A stretch of DNA of 45,840 nt from an uncultured Collinsella sp. (GTDB lineage: Bacteria > Actinomycetota > Coriobacteriia > Coriobacteriales > Coriobacteriaceae), in contig UQIE01000019.1 in the NCBI GenBank assembly GCA_900541065.1, positions 1 to 45,840 on the forward strand, written 5' to 3'. Numbering within the stretch: the first letter of the stretch is position 1; every line of letters begins with the position of its first letter. Below the pieces are notes generated by a model, which saw nothing but the letters and a program-made list of their open reading frames with translations, did no database searches and was not told where the DNA came from. The translations under genes were made by a program, and so were the position numbers. Below, piece after piece: positions 8,335-17,600 of this stretch.

Positions 8335-8597
8335 TAGGCGATCTCGGCGCGAGCGGCCTCGATGGCGCGCGTAAGCTGGTCGGCGCAGGAGGTCTTTTTC
8401 ATACCGCAGGTATTACCGGCGAGAACCTCGATTACGCGATCGGCAGGAGCGCCCTCGACCAGCTTGGAGATTGCCTTGAGATTGCCGTCGCAGCCACCGG
8501 TAAACTCAACGCCTATCACCTTGTTGCCGTCATCGGAAAGGTCAAGGTGAATATTGCGAGCACACACGCCCTGAGGCTTGTAATCAAACGAAATCAT
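8334..8597 (-). CDS. TSCPD-domain protein (TIGR03905 type)
   Basis: A small 87-residue protein. The motifs ARNIHLDL, VEFTGGCDGNLKAISKLVEG and the Cys-containing CGMKKTSCADQL match the family of short stand-alone TSCPD proteins. The same fold is found at the C-terminus of class II ribonucleotide reductases; the role of the free-standing form is not established. The ATG at 8597 has GAGGGGAT as ribosome site. It is coupled to the Tat lipoprotein through a TAATG overlap. Confidence 0.85.
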   Translation of the reverse strand: MISFDYKPQGVCARNIHLDLSDDGNKVIGVEFTGGCDGNLKAISKLVEGAPADRVIEVLAGNTCGMKKTSCADQLTRAIEAARAEIA

Positions 8598-8661
8598 GCG
8601 ATCCCCTCTCAGAATGTTATTCGAGACGACTATTATCCCCGTCTTTCCCTAAATGCAACGA

Positions 8662-8699
8662 GGCGCTTTGCCGGCAACACACATTACCAGCAAAGCGCC
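8662..8699. terminator. Hairpin between purB and the TSCPD gene
   Basis: GGCGCTTTGC pairs with GCAAAGCGCC (10 bp, 18-base loop) 27 bases past the purB stop. There is no good T-run on the minus strand, so it may be a terminator or a transcript-stabilising hairpin. Confidence 0.45.
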
Positions 8700-8725
8700 C
8701 TAAAAAGCTAACGTTATGCCCGAAC

Positions 8726-10072
8726 CTACTCGAAGCTCAGCTGCTCCAGACGATCAAAGACCGTGTCGATACGGGTGAGGAAGTCCCATGGATCAAAGAT
8801 CTCGTCGAGCTTCTCCTGGCTGACGGTGCAGCGCGGGTCGGCCTCGAGACGCTCCTTAAAGGTGGGGCCGGAGACACAATCCTGTACCTCGTGCCAGGTT
8901 GCCATGGCGTTCTCCTGCACAATGGCGTACGCGTCCTCGCGGGTGATGCCCGTATCGACGAGGGCGAGCAGCACCTTGGAGGAGAAGATGAGGCCGCGGG
9001 TCTTATTGAGGTTGGCCATCATGCGGGCAGGGTACAGCTGCAGGCCGTCGATAACGCGGATGAGGCACTGGAACATGTGGTCGAGTGCGATGAAGCTATC
9101 GGCCTGGGCGACACGCTCGGCAGAGGAGTGCGAAATGTCACGCTCGTGCCACAGGGCGACGTTATCGAAGGCGACCTGGGCGTTGGACTTCACGACGCGC
9201 GACAGACCGCAGACCTTCTCCATGGTGATGGGATTGCGCTTGTGCGGCATGGCTGAGCTGCCCTTTTGACCCTTACGGAACGGTTCCTCGGCCTCGAGTG
9301 TATCGGTCTTCTGCAGATTGCGAACCTCGGTAGCGATGCGCTCACAGGTGGCCGCGGTGGTGGCAAGAACGCCGGCGAGGTAGGCGTGATGATCGCGGCT
9401 AATAACCTGCGTGGACAGCGGGTCGTGAACCAGGCCCAGGTGCTCGCAGACATATTCCTCGACAAACGGCTCGATGGAGCTGTACGTGCCGACAGCGCCC
9501 GAGATGGCACCAAAGGCAACGTTCTTGCGAGCATCCTCAAGACGGTCCAGATCGCGCTTGAGCTCCCAGGCCCAAGAGCCAAACTTCATGCCGAAGGTCA
9601 TCGGCTCGGCGTGGATGCCATGAGTGCGGCCGGCACAGAGCGTGTTGCGCTCCTCAAAGGCGCGACGCTTGCAGATCTCGCCGAGTTTTTTGACGTCCTC
9701 GATGATCAGGTCGCAGGCCTGGGTGAGCTGGTAGCACAGGGCCGTGTCGCCCAGATCGGAGCTGGTCATGCCATAGTGAACCCAGCGGCTGGGCTTGGGG
9801 TCGTCCTCGGGAACATCGGCATCGATGTATTCCTTCATGTTGGTCAGGAAGGCAATGACGTCGTGGCGCGTGACTTCCTCGATCTCATCGACCTTCGCCT
9901 TCTCAAAGTTGGCATGGTCGCGGATCCACTGGGCCTCGTCTTTGGAAATACCGATCTTGCCGAGCTCCGCCTGGGCCTCGCAGGCCAGAACCTCGATTTC
10001 CTGCCAAATGGCGTACTTGTTCTCGAGGGAGAAGATGTGTCCCATCTCCGGGCGGGTATAGCGATCGATCAT
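8726..10072 (-). CDS. purB: Adenylosuccinate lyase
   Basis: PurB cleaves SAICAR to AICAR and adenylosuccinate to AMP, releasing fumarate in both steps. The 448-residue protein has the fumarase/aspartase superfamily features: MTSSDLGDTA, AGRTHGIHAEPMTFG with the catalytic His, and the signature loop KGSSAMPHKRNP with the catalytic Ser. The ATG at 10072 follows AAGGAG by 5 bases. A longer in-frame extension (to 10138) lacks a ribosome site and adds no conserved sequence. It is monocistronic as far as can be seen, and acts one step after PurC in the same pathway. Confidence 0.95.
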   Translation of the reverse strand: MIDRYTRPEMGHIFSLENKYAIWQEIEVLACEAQAELGKIGISKDEAQWIRDHANFEKAKVDEIEEVTRHDVIAFLTNMKEYIDADVPEDDPKPSRWVHYGMTSSDLGDTALCYQLTQACDLIIEDVKKLGEICKRRAFEERNTLCAGRTHGIHAEPMTFGMKFGSWAWELKRDLDRLEDARKNVAFGAISGAVGTYSSIEPFVEEYVCEHLGLVHDPLSTQVISRDHHAYLAGVLATTAATCERIATEVRNLQKTDTLEAEEPFRKGQKGSSAMPHKRNPITMEKVCGLSRVVKSNAQVAFDNVALWHERDISHSSAERVAQADSFIALDHMFQCLIRVIDGLQLYPARMMANLNKTRGLIFSSKVLLALVDTGITREDAYAIVQENAMATWHEVQDCVSGPTFKERLEADPRCTVSQEKLDEIFDPWDFLTRIDTVFDRLEQLSFE

Positions 10073-10174
10073 AGCGGCTCCTTTTTGGTTATTGGCACGT
10101 TGGTCGTAACCCAACCATTGTACCGTGCGCAGGTGCAAGTATGGGCAGTAGGCATTAACCTAACATTTTGGAAT

Positions 10175-10219
10175 TGGAGCGACCATGAGGACGTCTGCGC
10201 ATTTGCTTCGCAAATACGC
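10175..10219 (-). repeat. Diverged tRNA-Gly tail plus GCTTCGC palindrome (module A)
   Basis: 10175-10195 resembles the tRNA-Gly 3' end (TGGAGCG...GGACGTC) with several changes. It is joined to an imperfect palindrome at 10197-10219 with 10-base arms around TTC and then CACCGGCT. The same order is found in the better preserved module at 10306-10356. Confidence 0.65.
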
Positions 10220-10305
10220 ACCGGCTGCGGTCGGCAGACCCGGTCCGCGCACACGCACGGGCACAGCGGGTTGGACCCGACGTTCCCGAGGTCCCCCGTA
10301 CTCGA

Positions 10306-10350
10306 TGGAGCGGGCAACGGGACATCCGCGTATTTGCTTCGCAAATACGC
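10306..10350 (-). repeat. Truncated copy of the tRNA-Gly 3' end plus palindrome (module B)
   Basis: 10306-10323 (18 bases) is identical to 10498-10515, the acceptor/T-stem 3' half of tRNA-Gly including CCA. It breaks off within the T-arm and is followed by a perfect palindrome at 10328-10350: GCGTATTTGC, TTC, GCAAATACGC. CACCGGCT follows, as in module A. Confidence 0.85.
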
Positions 10351-10391
10351 ACCGGCTTCAGGCGCCCGTCGGCGCCTTCGCCTGCTCGCTA

Positions 10392-10408
10392 CAAACGCTT
10401 CGCGTTTG
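10392..10408. repeat. Palindrome centred on GCTTCGC
   Basis: CAAACGC-TTC-GCGTTTG: 7-base arms. It is the third palindrome at this locus and the fourth in the window with a GCTTCGC (minus strand GCGAAGC) centre. Confidence 0.75.
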
Positions 10409-10427
10409 CTTAACGCTCGCACCCTGG

Positions 10428-10442
10428 CGGGTTCGAGTCCCG
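10428..10442 (+). repeat. Isolated T-arm-like sequence in opposite orientation to tRNA-Gly
   Basis: CGGG-TTCGAGT-CCCG is the tRNA-Gly T-arm but on the plus strand, next to the tRNA-Gly terminator. The tRNA-Lys locus has an equivalent piece (GGGTTCGAACCC at 1556-1567) in the same relative place. Confidence 0.6.
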
Positions 10443-10454
10443 GCGCTTGGTAGT

Positions 10455-10485
10455 AAAAAGCACGGCAACGTAACGCTGCCGTGCT
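10455..10485 (-). terminator. Intrinsic terminator of tRNA-Gly
   Basis: On the minus strand AGCACGGCA...TGCCGTGCT (9 bp, 9-base loop) is followed by a run of five T. It lies 13 bases past the CCA of tRNA-Gly. Confidence 0.85.
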
Positions 10486-10497
10486 TGTGCTTTTTAC

Positions 10498-10572
10498 TGG
10501 AGCGGGCAACGGGACTCGAACCCGCGAGTGTCAGCTTGGGAAGCTGATGCCTTACCACTTGGCGATGCCCGC
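10498..10572 (-). tRNA. tRNA-Gly (anticodon CCC)
   Basis: On the minus strand: acceptor GCGGGCA/TGCCCGC, D-arm TCGCCAAGTGGTAAGGC, anticodon stem CAGCT with loop TTCCCAA, T-arm GCGGG-TTCGAGT-CCCGT, discriminator T and encoded CCA (10500-10498). Confidence 0.95.
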
Positions 10573-10869
10573 ATATGTGGGGGATAGTATAACGCGGTTG
10601 TCTTGTTCGATACAAGGGTGGCGATGCTTGTTTTAGCTGTGAAGATTCGTTTGAAAATCGCGTCAATTGTGGAGACGAGGACCTTTAACCTCCTGTTCTC
10701 CCTATCTTCTACCTGCACTTTTGCTTGATTGTTGAATTTGAGCTCAATTTGTCAGGAATTGGGCAAGCTTTTGGTCAGGCTCCGGTACTTACCCGCATGA
10801 ACCTCGGGGGTAGCCTCATCCTACGCGTCGCAGCCTCCCCGTGCGGCGCACGAGGGATAAGGAGCAGCC
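10573..10869. other. Intergenic region upstream of the surface protein gene
   Basis: Besides the tRNA-Gly promoter at its left end, this 300-base stretch holds a GC-rich hairpin at about 10829-10853 (CCTC..CGTGC-GGC-GCACG..AGG) just before the AAGGAG ribosome site of the surface protein gene. No convincing plus-strand -35/-10 pair and no known riboswitch motif is seen. Confidence 0.4.
10586..10615 (-). promoter_or_regulatory. Promoter of tRNA-Gly
   Basis: On the minus strand TTGTAT (10615-10610) and TATACT (10591-10586) are separated by 18 bases, and the tRNA 5' end is 14 bases past the -10. Confidence 0.65.
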
Positions 10870-13800
10870 ATGTCCAACGCACCCACGCACTCTGTCCACA
10901 GCGCAATCGCAACAGGTCCGCTGCTCCTGCTCCTCTTCCTGCTTTTCGGCTGCCTGGCACCGGGAGCCGCATTTGCCGTCGATGGCTACGACCAGCTCGG
11001 CTTCCGCACTATTAGCGATGATTGTGGGCCCTTCTTCGTCGGCAAGTATGAAGCTCAAGACGCCTCGATTGCCTACTGCATGAACCAGGAGCGCCCCGGC
11101 CCCACCAAGCCGGGCGGCCCATGGCTCAACTTTGATCAAGGCTGGGTGTGGCTCGACGACGAGTTCGCGGCAATCGTTTGTCACGGATATCCTACCGCCA
11201 CGTCGTTTGGCGGTTACCATCTTTCACCCGATCGCGCCCGCGCCGCAACCCAGCTTGCCGTATGGATGCTCAACGGCACTACCCATGTCGACGGTACTTA
11301 CTCTTACACGACCGCTCAGGGCAAAACCAAGAGTGGGCACTTTACCACTGACAATGAAGTCGTGGCGGCGGCGCGGTGGCTCCACGACAGCGCAAAATCA
11401 GGAAGCATCAAAGCCGCTCCGCACCGCGCGCGACGCTATCTAGGAGCCGTATCGGGCGGCAGCAAACGTCAAGACATGCTCTATGTACTGCCGGCGGTCT
11501 CTGTTTCCTTCAAAAAACAGTCTGCAAACGCCGCCATTACCAGCGGAAACAATACTTATCAGTTTGACGGGGCAACATTCGATATTTTTGAGAGCGCCAG
11601 CGGCGCGCATGTCGGCACCATCCAGATGGACAGCAACGGTCGGGCGCAAGCAACACTTCTGCCCAACACGGCATACTACCTAGTTGAAACGAAGGCGCCG
11701 GCCGGCTATGTCCCCCGTCGTGATCGCATCGCCTTTACCACGGGGAATGACGGTGGACAGGTCGCCATTGATGAACAGCCCGGCACCATTACCTTGCGCA
11801 TCGCAAAGCTCGATGCCGCGACGAATGCAGGCCCCCAAGTTGGAGCTTCGCTCGCAGGAGCAAAGTTCACGTGTGTGTCGCAATCAACCCCTGGATGGGC
11901 ACAAATCCTCACGACCGACGAAAGCGGTCGGGCCACCCTCGCCGATGTCCCCTTAGGAACCTTTACCATCTACGAATCAAAAGCCCCCGAGGGCTACCTG
12001 CCATCCAACGACAGCTGGACCTATACCGTTGGAGCCGACCAACTCGGCGATTCAGGCGTGGTCGAGATCGAATCTCGCGTTTCCGATATCCCCATTGCGT
12101 TTAACCTTGAGATTTCCAAATTCAAGGATTACGGCAATAGCGACCAATCCGGCCTGGAGCAGCCGGCGGGTGGTGTTGTCTTTGAGGTTGTCAGCAACAG
12201 CTCTCAGCAGGTTGTTGGCACACTGACCACAAACATCTATGGCTTTGCCTCCACCAAAGATCAGCCCGAAGCATGGTTCGGCACAGGCAAGCGACCCGCC
12301 GGTGTCCACGGAGCCGTCCCATACGACCGTGCCGGCTACACGGTTCGCGAGGTTCCGGAAACCGTCCCCGAGGGTTTTAAACGTGCAGGGGAATGGACCG
12401 TCGGGGCCAATCAGATTTCCGACGGCGCCGAGCTTCAATATATCGTAGACAACCACGCTCTGTCGACGCATCTCCAGATTGTAAAACGCGATGCCCAAAC
12501 AGGCGCTTCTGTTCCCCTAGCCGGATTCACCTTCCAACTCCTCGACAGCAATCACGAACCTGTCTCACAAACTTGCTGGTATCCAGCACATAACGTAATG
12601 GACACCTTTACGACTGACGCGACCGGGACCGTCACACTGCCCGAATCGCTCGTGCCGGGCACCTATTATGTACGCGAAACCTCGGCCAAAGAGCCCTATC
12701 TTGTCGGCGAAGAGATCGAGGTAAACATACCCACCGACATGAACCTAACGCCCGTTGCAATCGCCTCGTATTATGACCACGCCGCGACCGGAAACATCAG
12801 GATCGTTAAAACCGATGCCATAGACGGGAGCAGCCTCGCGGGCGCCGTCTTTGAGATCCGTGCCTCGGGTGATATCGTGCGCCCCGACGGTAGCATTGCC
12901 GCGCTCGACGGTGAGACTGTCGCGACCGTCACGACGGATGAAACTGGAGAAGCACGCGCGGACAACCTCCCACTGGGATCTGACACCGCACGCTACGAGG
13001 TTGTCGAGACTCAAGCGCCGGCAGGCTTCTTGCTCGATCAGACAACCCATATTGTCGACCTTACTTATGCCGACCAGAAAACACCCGTTGTAGAAGCACG
13101 GCTTAACGTATCCGACGATTACACCAAGGTTGATATCTCCAAGGTCGATGCAAGCGGTGAGCAGGAAGTGGAAGGCGCACAGCTCACCTTATATGGTCCC
13201 GATAAAACCGAAATAGACTCCTGGACCTCATCCGACAAGCCACACCGCGTCGAACATCTTGCACCCGGCACCTACTCGTTGCGCGAAATGATGTCTCCGC
13301 GGACCTATGACCTTGCCGAGGAGATAACGTTTGAAATAAAGGATACGGGAGAAGTCCAATCCGTCGCGATGAAGGATGCGCCCATCGAAATCAAGGGGCA
13401 GGTCGACAAGCGTCAGGAACTTGTCCAACCTATCGAAAAGGGCCTGTTGGCTAACGGCGATGGTAAAAACCGCGCCACGACGCAAACCAATAGTGATGGG
13501 CTTTTCTCCTATACCATCGATGCTCGAAACGATTCCGCTACTTGGGTTGATGAGTTTACGATTACCGATGATCTTGAGTGCGCCAAAGACGGCACGGCGA
13601 GATTCATCTCAATCGAAACCCCCGTCGCCATCGGCGACCTCAACGGTCTGTGCAACGTGTGGTATCGCACGACGCCGTTGGACTCGACAGACGTCGATGA
13701 ACCGGCGAACGCGACACTTGACGATGGACACGAAAATCCTTGGCTTGAGTCCGACGAAGTAAAAGAGAGCCTTGGTGAGGACTGTCGCCTCGTCGATTAC

Positions 13801-14301
13801 GACGGCTGGCGCCTCTGGAAGGCGGATGTCTCGACCACGGAATCCACCACACTCGAGGCGGAAGAGCTCGACCTTACACCCAATACCGTCGTAACGGGCA
13901 TTCGAATTGAATACGGTGCGGTAGCCGCCGACTTTACGACTCGAAGCGATGCGGATTCTTGGACCCGCGATGATCTCAAAGATGAGCACGACGACCTTGA
14001 CGATGCCAAAGCAATCCTTGGCACAGACGCTCGGGGCGCAATCGTGCACATGCAGGCGACGTCGGCTTATACGCCCCAAACCGCACTCACCAACAGCGCA
14101 CGCGTCGATCTTTGCCGCAACGGCGGCGGCGATAAACTTGAGTCACATGACGAGGACCGTGTCATTCAACGCTGTACCCTACTGCAGGACCTACCGGCAA
14201 CAGGATCAGTTCCCATCGCCGCTTGCATCACCGCGCTCCTGACCTCGGGTGCCGCAGCCCTATGGTTCGCTCGCCTTAGGTCGACCCCAAAGAAGCGCTA
14301 G
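10870..14301 (+). CDS. LPXTG-anchored thioester-domain surface adhesin with CnaB/SpaA-like repeats
   Basis: A 1143-residue surface protein. A signal peptide (hydrophobic 14-36) is followed by a thioester domain: Cys70 in AYCMNQ and Gln128 in ATQLAVW match the residues that form the Cys-Gln thioester in Gram-positive adhesins. About six CnaB/SpaA-like domains follow, each closed by an E-box strand (YYLVETKAPAGY, FTIYESKAPEGY, YTVREVPETVPEGF, YYVRETSAKEPY, YEVVETQAPAGF, YSLREMMSPRTY); these usually form Lys-Asn/Asp isopeptide bonds. A pilin-type C-terminal domain precedes LPATG (1108-1112), a TM helix and the tail RLRSTPKKR, so sortase should attach it to the wall. The ATG has AAGGAG 6 bases upstream. 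It stands alone; no sortase gene is in this window. Its likely role is covalent adhesion to host or matrix. Confidence 0.92.
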   Translation: MSNAPTHSVHSAIATGPLLLLLFLLFGCLAPGAAFAVDGYDQLGFRTISDDCGPFFVGKYEAQDASIAYCMNQERPGPTKPGGPWLNFDQGWVWLDDEFAAIVCHGYPTATSFGGYHLSPDRARAATQLAVWMLNGTTHVDGTYSYTTAQGKTKSGHFTTDNEVVAAARWLHDSAKSGSIKAAPHRARRYLGAVSGGSKRQDMLYVLPAVSVSFKKQSANAAITSGNNTYQFDGATFDIFESASGAHVGTIQMDSNGRAQATLLPNTAYYLVETKAPAGYVPRRDRIAFTTGNDGGQVAIDEQPGTITLRIAKLDAATNAGPQVGASLAGAKFTCVSQSTPGWAQILTTDESGRATLADVPLGTFTIYESKAPEGYLPSNDSWTYTVGADQLGDSGVVEIESRVSDIPIAFNLEISKFKDYGNSDQSGLEQPAGGVVFEVVSNSSQQVVGTLTTNIYGFASTKDQPEAWFGTGKRPAGVHGAVPYDRAGYTVREVPETVPEGFKRAGEWTVGANQISDGAELQYIVDNHALSTHLQIVKRDAQTGASVPLAGFTFQLLDSNHEPVSQTCWYPAHNVMDTFTTDATGTVTLPESLVPGTYYVRETSAKEPYLVGEEIEVNIPTDMNLTPVAIASYYDHAATGNIRIVKTDAIDGSSLAGAVFEIRASGDIVRPDGSIAALDGETVATVTTDETGEARADNLPLGSDTARYEVVETQAPAGFLLDQTTHIVDLTYADQKTPVVEARLNVSDDYTKVDISKVDASGEQEVEGAQLTLYGPDKTEIDSWTSSDKPHRVEHLAPGTYSLREMMSPRTYDLAEEITFEIKDTGEVQSVAMKDAPIEIKGQVDKRQELVQPIEKGLLANGDGKNRATTQTNSDGLFSYTIDARNDSATWVDEFTITDDLECAKDGTARFISIETPVAIGDLNGLCNVWYRTTPLDSTDVDEPANATLDDGHENPWLESDEVKESLGEDCRLVDYDGWRLWKADVSTTESTTLEAEELDLTPNTVVTGIRIEYGAVAADFTTRSDADSWTRDDLKDEHDDLDDAKAILGTDARGAIVHMQATSAYTPQTALTNSARVDLCRNGGGDKLESHDEDRVIQRCTLLQDLPATGSVPIAACITALLTSGAAALWFARLRSTPKKR

Positions 14302-14311
14302 CGCGATGAAA

Positions 14312-14345
14312 AAGCGGGCGAGCCAGTCCCCTGGCTCGCCCGCTT
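14312..14345. terminator. Bidirectional terminator
   Basis: AAGCGGGCGAGCCAG and CTGGCTCGCCCGCTT form a 15-bp stem with a 4-base loop, between the convergent surface protein gene and the small membrane protein gene. An A-run precedes it, so it has a T-run on the minus strand. Confidence 0.85.
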
Positions 14346-14367
14346 TCAATCATGTAAATCGCCGTAT

Positions 14368-14586
14368 CTACTCTGCAGACGAAGATCCACCATCAACGAT
14401 TGCCTGCTCGGACTCAGGAATCCCATCGGCACCCGTACTCTGTTCTTGCTCCACCTCTTCGCTGATTGCGGAGGCGGGGGTCGAGCCCTTTGCACCCACG
14501 ATGTAGGCAGCCCCAAATCCTAACGCAATGGCAATCAAGGTCAAAATCACGTAGACAGGCCAATGGCGCTTAATATACGAAAACAC
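14368..14586 (-). CDS. Small single-pass membrane protein of unknown function
   Basis: A 72-residue protein. The basic N-terminus MFSYIKRHWP is followed by one TM helix (about 11-32, VYVILTLIAIALGFGAAYIVG) and an acidic Ser/Glu-rich tail. It starts 21 bases after the stop of the large M28-like membrane protein and is probably co-transcribed with it. No family is recognised. Confidence 0.6.
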   Translation of the reverse strand: MFSYIKRHWPVYVILTLIAIALGFGAAYIVGAKGSTPASAISEEVEQEQSTGADGIPESEQAIVDGGSSSAE

Positions 14587-14607
14587 GTTGACTCCTTAGA
14601 GCTCCGT

Positions 14608-17600
14608 CTACGAACGGCGGATAACCTCGGTCACGACCTCGGATACCGTGGCAATGTTCGTCGGGTTGACATTGTGGGGCAGGTCGTCCTCGGTACGAGC
14701 GCAAGCCAGACGCGTGCCGTCCACGCCGGCGATGGTGAGGGCTCGGCGGCTCGCCTCGAGCGCGGCATAGGCATCGGTCTTGGCATAGGGCATCTCGAGC
14801 GCGCCACAATCGACATGGAACGACTTGCACACCTTGCTGACCAGGTTCATGATGCGGCGATCGCCCTTGAGCAGCTGCTGTTCGCCCTCGACCGTCACCA
14901 CCGAAAGCCTACCGGCGCCGACGGATTCAAGATTGATGAAGAATACGCCGCGGAGCTTATCGCGATGCGAAGCCAAGAAGGCCTTCATGCCGGCGCCATC
15001 ACAATCCGAGGCGCCCGTTGCCACAAACCAGATATCGTGACCGAGCAGCTCATCATCGCCCATAGAGGCGACAGCCGAGAGCATATCTTCGGAAGAAGCG
15101 CCATCGGAAGACGTAGCGCCGCCCTTCCAGCCATCGTTATCGTCCTCGAAGTTATCCCACGAACCGATACCGCGACCGGACTTCTTGGCATCGTAATCGT
15201 CTTCGACGCCCAGCCAATCACTCATGCTGTCCTGCTCGTTTTTCCTTTTACGACCGAACAGGCCACCCAGGCCGCGTTTGCGAGACTTGGGTGCCGCTGG
15301 GGCGGGAGCCGAAATGGTCTCGATCGGCTGCGCGCCCGACGCAACGGGCATAGAAGGCGCAACGGGTGCCGATGTGGGTTCGGGACCCTGGGCAGTAGCA
15401 AAGGGGTCGTTGACCTGGGCAGAGGGATCGGGAAGGTCGAACAGCGACGTGCGAGACGCAACGTTTGCCTGCCTCATAGACGGCAGCGACGGATCGGGGA
15501 CCGAAGCCAGCGGAGACGAGGAAGGTGCAGGCGACGGTGCCGACGCCGGATCGGGAACATTTATCTGCGGACGCGGCGATGCCTGGGAGGAAATCTGGGC
15601 CATAAGGGAATCGACCGTTTCGTCCTGGGTGGGAGCAACATTGGCAACCGTGGCACCGGAACCACTCGGGGTCGGCATGGTGAAAATCTGCGTGGAGTAA
15701 GGCCTCGACTCATCCGTCTCGGGAGTCTCGGAAACCGCAGGCACTTCCTCCTGCTCGACCTCGGTCGAATCACCTTGATCGGCTGCCGCGTATTGCTCTT
15801 CGTCAGAGTTGGCCTCGACGGACTCGTCCTCGGCGGCATCTTGGATTTCGGCAGCATCAATGGGCTCGTCATCGTCTGCCGCGTCGCCTTGCTCATCGGA
15901 AACAGGAAGGGGCTCGGCAATTGCGGTGCCTTGCTTTTCAAACGTTATCGTGGAATCGAACTGCGCGGCATCAAACGACATGGTGCTATCGACGTGCTGC
16001 TGAGCCTCGAAAGACGTTGTTGCCTCAACAACATCCGCTGACGTCGGTTGCTGGGACTCAAAGGACGTCGTAGCTTCGGCAGCGTCGACGGGCCCGGACT
16101 GCATAGCCTCGTTCTGCTCAAACTCTTGCGCCGCGCGCTCACGTGCCGCCTCGGCTGCCTGCTGCTGAGCGATAGCCTCCTGCTCGGCAGCCTCGCGTGC
16201 GGCAGCGCGCTTCTCCTCGAAATCGTCGACAAATTTCCTGCCCTTTGCAAGCGCACCCTTAAAGAAGCTGGAAGCGCTGGCGCCAATCGAAGAGAACGCG
16301 GATGCAATATCGGCATGGGGCGTTGCCGCGGGAATCTCGGCAGAGAAATCAGTATCGCTCTCGTAAGACACGCGCCTCGGCTGTTCAACGTAATCGTCGT
16401 CAGACTCGTCCGCAACGTCTTGCGCCGGCGCGGCGGGAGCCAAAATGTCCAGTCCTGCCGCGGGATCGATCGCAGACACCGCCTCGGGCTCGGCAACGGC
16501 AGCGGTAACCGCAGCAGACTCATCATCCGCAGTGACAACGGGCGCAGGCTCGGGCTCAAACGTCGGCTCCTCGCCCTCCTCGTAATCGAGCGTGCAGGAC
16601 TCGGGAAGCATTCCGAGCGCACGGATGGCATCCGAACCAAAGCGGATGTTGCCGGCGGCGTTGCGATAGAGCTTGGGCTCGGGCTCGGCCGCGGCAGGCT
16701 CCTCCGCCGGCTCAGCAGCGGGAACCTCGTCATTGAACTCTTCGGCCTGGACAGCCTGATTCTGATCCTCGGGCACGATGGCGCCAATCAGCGTCTCGTC
16801 GGCAGACGCACCCTCAAAGCCCTCGATCTGCTCGTCAAAAGCCTCGCCCTGTTCGGGCTCGGTTTGAGCGTCGGGAGCAATCGGCTGACCGAACTCGTCC
16901 TCGGCGTAGGTAGGCTCTTCGTACTCGATGGTGTTGCCGTAGTCGTTTTGCTGCTGGGCCGCGGCATACTCCGCCGCCGCGCGCGCCATTTCCTCGGCAC
17001 GACGTTTCTGCTCCCCAAAATAGGTATCGAACGGAACATCGTCGGGAAACTCGTTCTCGCCCTGGAAGGGAGCAACGTTGTCCATAACACCGAGCATAGC
17101 GGCGACAGAAGACTTGTTGCACACCGCGCCGGACGTATAGGGAAGAATGTGGCGGTTAGAGATGATGTTTGCCGCGTTGGCAAGTGCAACGAGGGAAGCG
17201 AGGATCGCGACAATCCACAGCAGAACCTTGAGCGCGCCGGGGAGCGGCAGGATACGCAGGATGGCAACGGCAGCAGGGGCAACCGTGGCAACGGGCAACA
17301 GCTTGGCGATGAGCGCACGATACGAAGCATAGGGCTCGCGGGCGAGCAGCTCAGCACGGGGAGAGTCGTAGTGTGCGACAACGACCACCGGGCGGTTGCG
17401 CGGAGACGCGAGCGGGCCCGAGGCCTTGTGGTAGGCGATGACATTTTGGCTCACGCCCGTCTTGCCCAGGCGCGAAACCACGGGGTGGCCCGTGCGCTCG
17501 AGCACGTAAAGAACGGCGCCGACAACGGCCAGCAAGGTGCCGACCAAGCCGATACCGCCGCCGATGCCCATCAGCATGGCGCCGGCAAACGCAAGAATAC

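Noticed and set aside
10175..10450. CRISPR array
   Set aside because: The repeats are few, imperfect, palindromic around GCTTCGC and linked to tRNA tails, with no regular spacers or cas genes.
10573..10869. Possible riboswitch (for example c-di-GMP type) upstream of the surface protein
   Set aside because: The characteristic conserved bases of the GEMM class are not present; only a simple hairpin is seen.
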